From assembly GCA_026874595.1 (NCBI GenBank), contig CM049314.1, positions 55,783,812 through 55,847,811 of the forward strand: a stretch of DNA of 64,000 nucleotides. The letters run 5' to 3'. The translations under genes and the position numbers were made by a program. Source of the DNA: Sipunculus nudus (Eukaryota; Annelida; Sipuncula; Golfingiida; Sipunculidae). The notes beneath the pieces were generated by a model that saw only the letters and a list, made by a program, of their open reading frames with translations, did not search any database and was not told the origin of the DNA. This document shows positions 59,593 through 64,000 of this stretch, piece by piece; position 1 is the stretch's first letter; each line of letters starts with the position of its first letter.

Positions 59593-59934
59593 AAATGGCG
59601 TCATCGAGATGACGTTATTTATACACTACACCTCCTTTGTGGTACTTGCAGCATGAAGATATTATTTCTTAAAAAGAAGTTCGGAAACCCAAAAAAAGTG
59701 TAAAATCTATTTTGTAAACTATCATTTACCAACGAATTTGAACCACATCAAGATCCAAACTAATCTCAATTGCTTGATTGATGGTAGGGATGAGCCAATT
59801 GACCGATTATATCAATGATTGTTTGTTTTCTTTCAGAATCGAAAAAAATTGTTTGCCATTTTTGCATAACTGATTGAGACTTTTAAGTATGCACATGAAA
59901 AGAAGTTATATTAACCAGGAAAAATATTCTTATG
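59593..59934. other. unassigned DNA
   Basis: Nothing recognised. Confidence 0.4.
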
Positions 59935-60240
59935 TTTTAAGAGATATAAGGAAGGCAGGACACAAGATACGAACAACACTTATCTGAAACTTAACCTCAT
60001 GTATAGCGAGAAAGTATCATCAATCTGGTGGTTACCTCGACTTTTAAAAGTGACGTACAAGTCACACTGTGTTTACTCGGTCAACATATTAGGTATAATC
60101 CTGTAAAGCTCATTTCATGGTTATATAGTATGTACGTTATGTAATCAATTTTTTACCATTCATCGGTAATTTTATTGCTTACACTCATGATTTTATGAAC
60201 CTTATTTTACAATCAGTTCTGACCACTGTTTGTTTGTCTC
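59935..60240 (+). repeat. unnamed dispersed repeat (pair with 47,525)
   Basis: See 47,525-47,800. Confidence 0.6.
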
Positions 60241-61059
60241 TCTATTGCCAAATCTTTAAAAGAACTCGCTGATTCTTGAGAAAGCTTTGAGATATCGTGT
60301 TAATAAAGGAGTAAGTATAACCATAGGTAGTCTGCCTGTGCAGCTATGGGTACGGCCTAGGTACAGAACAACGTATACTGCCGCCGTCGCTATTATATAG
60401 ACTAGACTTACGGCTTTGGGAAACAGGTGGGCGATTATTAGAGCATCTCTTCTCCATGTGTACTATATATTGCCAAGGCCATATATATGCATTAATTGTC
60501 AAGCAAAACCCCGTACAAATATAATGTGAAAATGTACAGGGATGAGCAGTTAGCAAACCATCTTCTTCTACTATTTACCGGACATTAAGTCGTCAATCCT
60601 CCGTCCTTTAACTCTCTGTCCAGGCTTTTATTATAATTTTTTTTGGCGGGGGGATGGGGGTGGGGGTGGGGGGGGGGGGGGGGGGCGTACATTCATTATG
60701 GGATAGGCGGCAACGGCCCGGAAACGTGCGCATAAACGTGAGGAAGAACAATCGAGAATCTGGAATGTGTCTATATTAAACAAATGAACCAGTTTAAACC
60801 TGTAGGACAGGTATTTGTCAACTTATAAAATGCAATAACGTTGTTTTAAAAATATGTGTGAAACAAGTTTATATTTATTCTTTTCTTCTCACAGGTCACG
60901 TTGACACCAATCTTGATGGAACATATTTCCAGTTATAGATCTATGCCTGTATACTCGAACGTTTCTTTATCTATCTTCTTTTAACTCCGTTTCAAGACTT
61001 AATAAAAAACTTCATATCCAGCTCAAATCGATTGCTTGTAATTTCGAAAAGTTTCGCCT
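60241..61059. other. unassigned DNA with G-rich tract
   Basis: GGGGATGGGGGTGGGGG then an 18-G run near 60,650-60,685. No gene. Confidence 0.5.
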
Positions 61060-61240
61060 CCGCCTTGAGGGTATACGTTAATCCCCATTCGTTTATGTGT
61101 TTGAGGGTGTGTTTGTGTATGTGTCTATTTGTTCACAACATTACTCACGCAAACCTGAACGTAACCTCATGAGATTTTCAGGGCATTTCGGGAACCAGTC
61201 AAGAAACGACTGATTAGATTTTATTGTGGATACAGCACAT
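61060..61240 (+). repeat. dispersed CCGCC/GGCGG repeat, partial copy E
   Basis: CCGCCTTGAGGGTATACGTT, a GTGTTTGTGTATGTG tract, ACTCACGCAAACCTGAACG and GATTAGATTTTATTGTGGAT. Confidence 0.65.
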
Positions 61241-61464
61241 GACCCTAAAGGAAGAAAAAAAAATGAAACCAATGGTTTAGCATCCAGGTCCACACACATA
61301 ATATTTTTACATATTTTTACTTGCTTATTCGTACAAATGAATAAGTTATATCATTGCATAATAATTACTTATATCCAACCATATCTCCCATCAAAAATTA
61401 CTTTATTAATATCTGTATGCTTACGCTCGCGCATTGTAAGCTGTCACTGAAAACATATGCTGAC

Positions 61465-61638
61465 TAGAAATTTTCATTCTAAGGAATGCAATCCTCCGCC
61501 ATCTGGGGGGTCCCTATTGTGTAATGCTCCCAAAACCGTGTTTGCTTTCACTAATTCGGCCAATATTCCCATGCAGGTTCATTCGAGCACATGTGACTCT
61601 TACATTTGTGAATATAACTTAATGACGTTCCTGAAACC

Positions 61639-61692
<54 letters not shown>

Positions 61693-61894
61693 TATATATA
61701 TATACACACAAATATGTATATACATACATATTTAGGCCTATGCGCTTGATTTGCGATATATATATTCGATATAAATGCGATTCTAATTTGGCCAATTCCC
61801 GTATTTTCATCAGATTCCGTTAATGATTGATTTATTATGTGAACACAAGCACACTCAAACACGAAGGGGGATTAACACAGCCTACTGGCGGAGG
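61465..61894 (-). repeat. dispersed CCGCC/GGCGG repeat, copy F, interrupted by (TA)n
   Basis: CTAGAAATTTTCATTCTAAG with GAATGCAATCCTCCGCC at one end, GGATTAACACAGCC and TACTGGCGGAGG at the other. A (TA)n insertion lies at 61,641-61,702. Together with copy E it forms an inverted pair. Confidence 0.65.
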
Positions 61895-61984
61895 TATTAA
61901 TACTGATTAAGTACACAGATTAACTAGCTCACACTGGATTAGTGAACGATTAATAATCTGTATAGGCCTTGAGCAGCGCCCAGT

Positions 61985-62020
61985 ATGTAGTATGTAGTAT
62001 GTAGTATGTAGTATGTAGGC
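61985..62020. repeat. (GTATGTA)n heptanucleotide repeat
   Basis: About five perfect copies of a 7-base unit. Confidence 0.95.
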
Positions 62021-62196
62021 TAAAGTTGTCATTATCTGATTTGTATTACCAGGAATAAATGAATTGCATATCGATAAAGTCATGCCGTGTAGCAAAGCGA
62101 TAGCAGTATTTCATCCATGTGTTTGAACCGACATGAACGTAGACGGAGCACATACGATTCTTTCACAACAGCGCATTGGTTTAATTAATTAAATTA

Positions 62197-63671
62197 CAGT
62201 CGAATCTGTATAATGCGACCACCCAAGGGACTGGGCACAAGTTGTCGTAATAGACAGGTTCTGAAATTTCAGGAACTGCACAAATTTAGATGACATGTAA
62301 GACGGAAGTATGCATATTAGTAGGCCTGCCACGTTTACACGACTCCGTTTCGATAAATTTCTGTCAACGTTTACAGAACGACAGACCATTTACACGAAAG
62401 GCTTTACATCGTCGGTAAATCTGTGATCTGTAATAAATAAGAACATATTATTTGAAGACGCAGAATCCAACTGCGTATTAAGGTGGATTTAATTTAATGA
62501 GGGTTTCACTATTATAAATAAGAATTTTAGCCTTTGTTTTTTTAATTATACAGGTTTTCTTTTAAATAAGATGTAACGCGGGGTGCCGCCAGTATTGAAT
62601 ATGACATCGCCATTGTGAATATGCTCCCATTATAAACCGCCGTTAAACCACCAAAATGAATGACCAGTTTCGTGTTGCCGCCAAATTTGCATTAAACCTT
62701 TAGTTAATTGATCATCAAATGTTGATTTAATGGCCCCTTCACTAGCTCCTACGAGCTCACGAGCGCTAGTTTAGGTGAGAGAAGAAATAGGAGTACACAT
62801 GTACCCAAATTGGTAACCACGTGTCATTTGTTCTTCGAAACTCATTTGCATAGTCCTTGACGGCAATTCTTCCGAATATTGCCGACTGGCTACTGTGCAT
62901 GCAAGCGGGCCAATAATAACGTCTTACGGAAAATGCAAATTATCAGGCCGTTGACCAATTTCGAATGATCTCAAATCAGTTCTTAGAACGATTATGGCTG
63001 TCAGAAATTCCCGGCGGAGGCAACGTTCACAGCCAGGGAGCAGCTGCTTATTTCTCCGGTGGAAAATTCTTAATAACTATGCGCTTGTTATAATCCCCGC
63101 GTTATAAAAAACCGCGTTGTCAGCTACAAACCCCTCTATGAACGACCCAAAATTGTTTGCTGACGTCACTGGTTACTAACATCATGTGCTTCATAGGAAC
63201 ATCATATATTATCATATCTTTGTAATAATGCCTTGCATGACACACTGAATAGATCATAGACAAACCTCGGGGCACAGGTCAAAGATTAACTTTTGGGGAC
63301 ATACATTCATGTGTGGTCGTGTGAGCCATTCACGTGACCTAACAGTGGCTACGGGCCCAGAGTCGGCCGTGGGTCCTCCCAACGACCACCAGAGAAACAT
63401 ACAGCGGCGCAAGTCACCGCAGCTTCACGCATGGTCAATCAACCGACCGGTTAGCGCTGGTAAGTGAGCATGCTCAATGAGTGCCAGGCATTAGGCAGGT
63501 CAATTTATCACTTTGGTCGGGAAAATTGCCCTTAATCCGTAATAGCCAGGTGGTCGTATTTCACAGGTTTTATCTATATAATATAACCAAATTTCGAAAG
63601 GGACTGATATCCAGTGGTCGTAATAGCCAGTTGCCCGCAGTTTACAGGTGGTCGTTCAGACAGGTTGGAAT
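62197..63671. mobile_element. possible DNA element with GCGACCACC-type ends
   Basis: The left end CAGTCGAATCTGTATAATGC then GACCACC resembles the reverse complement of the right end (GGTGGTCGTTCAGACAGGTT then GGAATG). A further inner match is CAAGTTGTCGTAATAGACAG against CGTAATAGCCAGTTG. GTAATAGCCAGGTGGTCG words recur at 63,540 and 63,620. No transposase is seen inside and no target duplication found. Confidence 0.45.
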
Positions 63672-63805
63672 GTATTTCAATATCACATGTTTATCACTGT
63701 ATGGACTCAATAGCGAGTCTCTTAAACCGTTCTACAAGACACACTTGGTATCGATATGTCATGTAGAACAGTGTCATAGACAGGGCCCATTAATAAATAA
63801 CGTGC

Positions 63806-64000
63806 AAAAGCGGCCTTAATGGGTCCCCGTAGTGCCAGGTGCAGCTAATCTTATCTTATGACTTTAATCAAGGATAAAAAGGGACAGATTTCTTATATTT
63901 TGTTGTTGCTGCACTTACCACCAGCCGAGTTTTGAAATGGGATTCTCCTTGACCTAGACTTCTGGTCGTTTTCACAGTCTTTTCCCAATCTGTTGTTACT
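63806..64000 (+). repeat. unnamed dispersed repeat (pair with 56,886), runs off the window
   Basis: See 56,886-57,060. Confidence 0.7.

Noticed and set aside
59362-59703. Frames over the CTGC/CTGT microsatellite
   Set aside because: Cys/Leu/Ser or Asp/Arg/Gln repeats encoded by the tetranucleotide; not genes.

Overview
The window is AT-rich, gene-poor eukaryotic DNA, packed with transposon fossils, satellites and long (TA)n, (GA)n and poly-G/C tracts. The repeat content fits a marine lophotrochozoan, most likely a bivalve mollusc. The signs are pearl/Helentron-type elements (tandem core repeats, a GACG-type microsatellite and a 3' hairpin), tRNA-derived SINEs, a Tx1/L1-like LINE and many small MITEs. 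No bacterial, organellar or viral gene layout is visible, and I recognised no LTR or viral element. The organism call is inference from repeat types, not from a diagnostic gene.

Layout. 1-2.03 kb: Helentron-like element built on a 338-bp tandem repeat. 3.3-3.55 kb: a possible decayed exon. 4.8-9.2 kb: a foldback followed by a broken Tx1/L1-like LINE whose ORF2 has lost its reverse-transcriptase core. 9.5-12 kb: a satellite with a ~706-bp higher-order unit made of three ~235-bp monomers. 13.5-14.1 kb: a MITE and a tRNA-derived SINE. 17.2-20.1 kb: a 2.9-kb array of about 83 copies of a 35-bp monomer, with higher-order structure. 20.47-23.95 kb: a hAT-like element with a perfect 8-bp target duplication and other elements nested in it. 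25.6-29.0 kb: an element bounded by TTATTGACACACGG inverted repeats, enclosing a LINE reverse-transcriptase fossil. 29-35 kb: MITE, SINE, hAT end and two Helentron-like elements.

The only recognisable intact host gene is at 36,151-36,630. It is a single-exon, 159-residue member of the Spot14/MID1-interacting-protein family (regulators of lipogenesis). Everything from 36.6 to 64 kb is non-coding as far as I can see, and holds second copies of families found further left: a Helentron-like element, the SINE, the MITE, a CCGCC/GGCGG dispersed repeat, and paired unnamed repeats.

The most interesting structures are these. (1) The 35-bp satellite has a paralogous locus at 54.93-55.31 kb that carries about one monomer between the same flanks, so the array seems to have grown from inside a dispersed element. 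(2) A perfect 12-bp palindrome, GGTGGCGCCACC, recurs once per monomer or half-monomer in three tandem arrays of otherwise different sequence. (3) Two different Helentron-like bodies, present as three copies, share one 3' end made of a microsatellite and a hairpin. (4) The TTATTGACACACGG termini include a head-to-head junction of terminal repeats.
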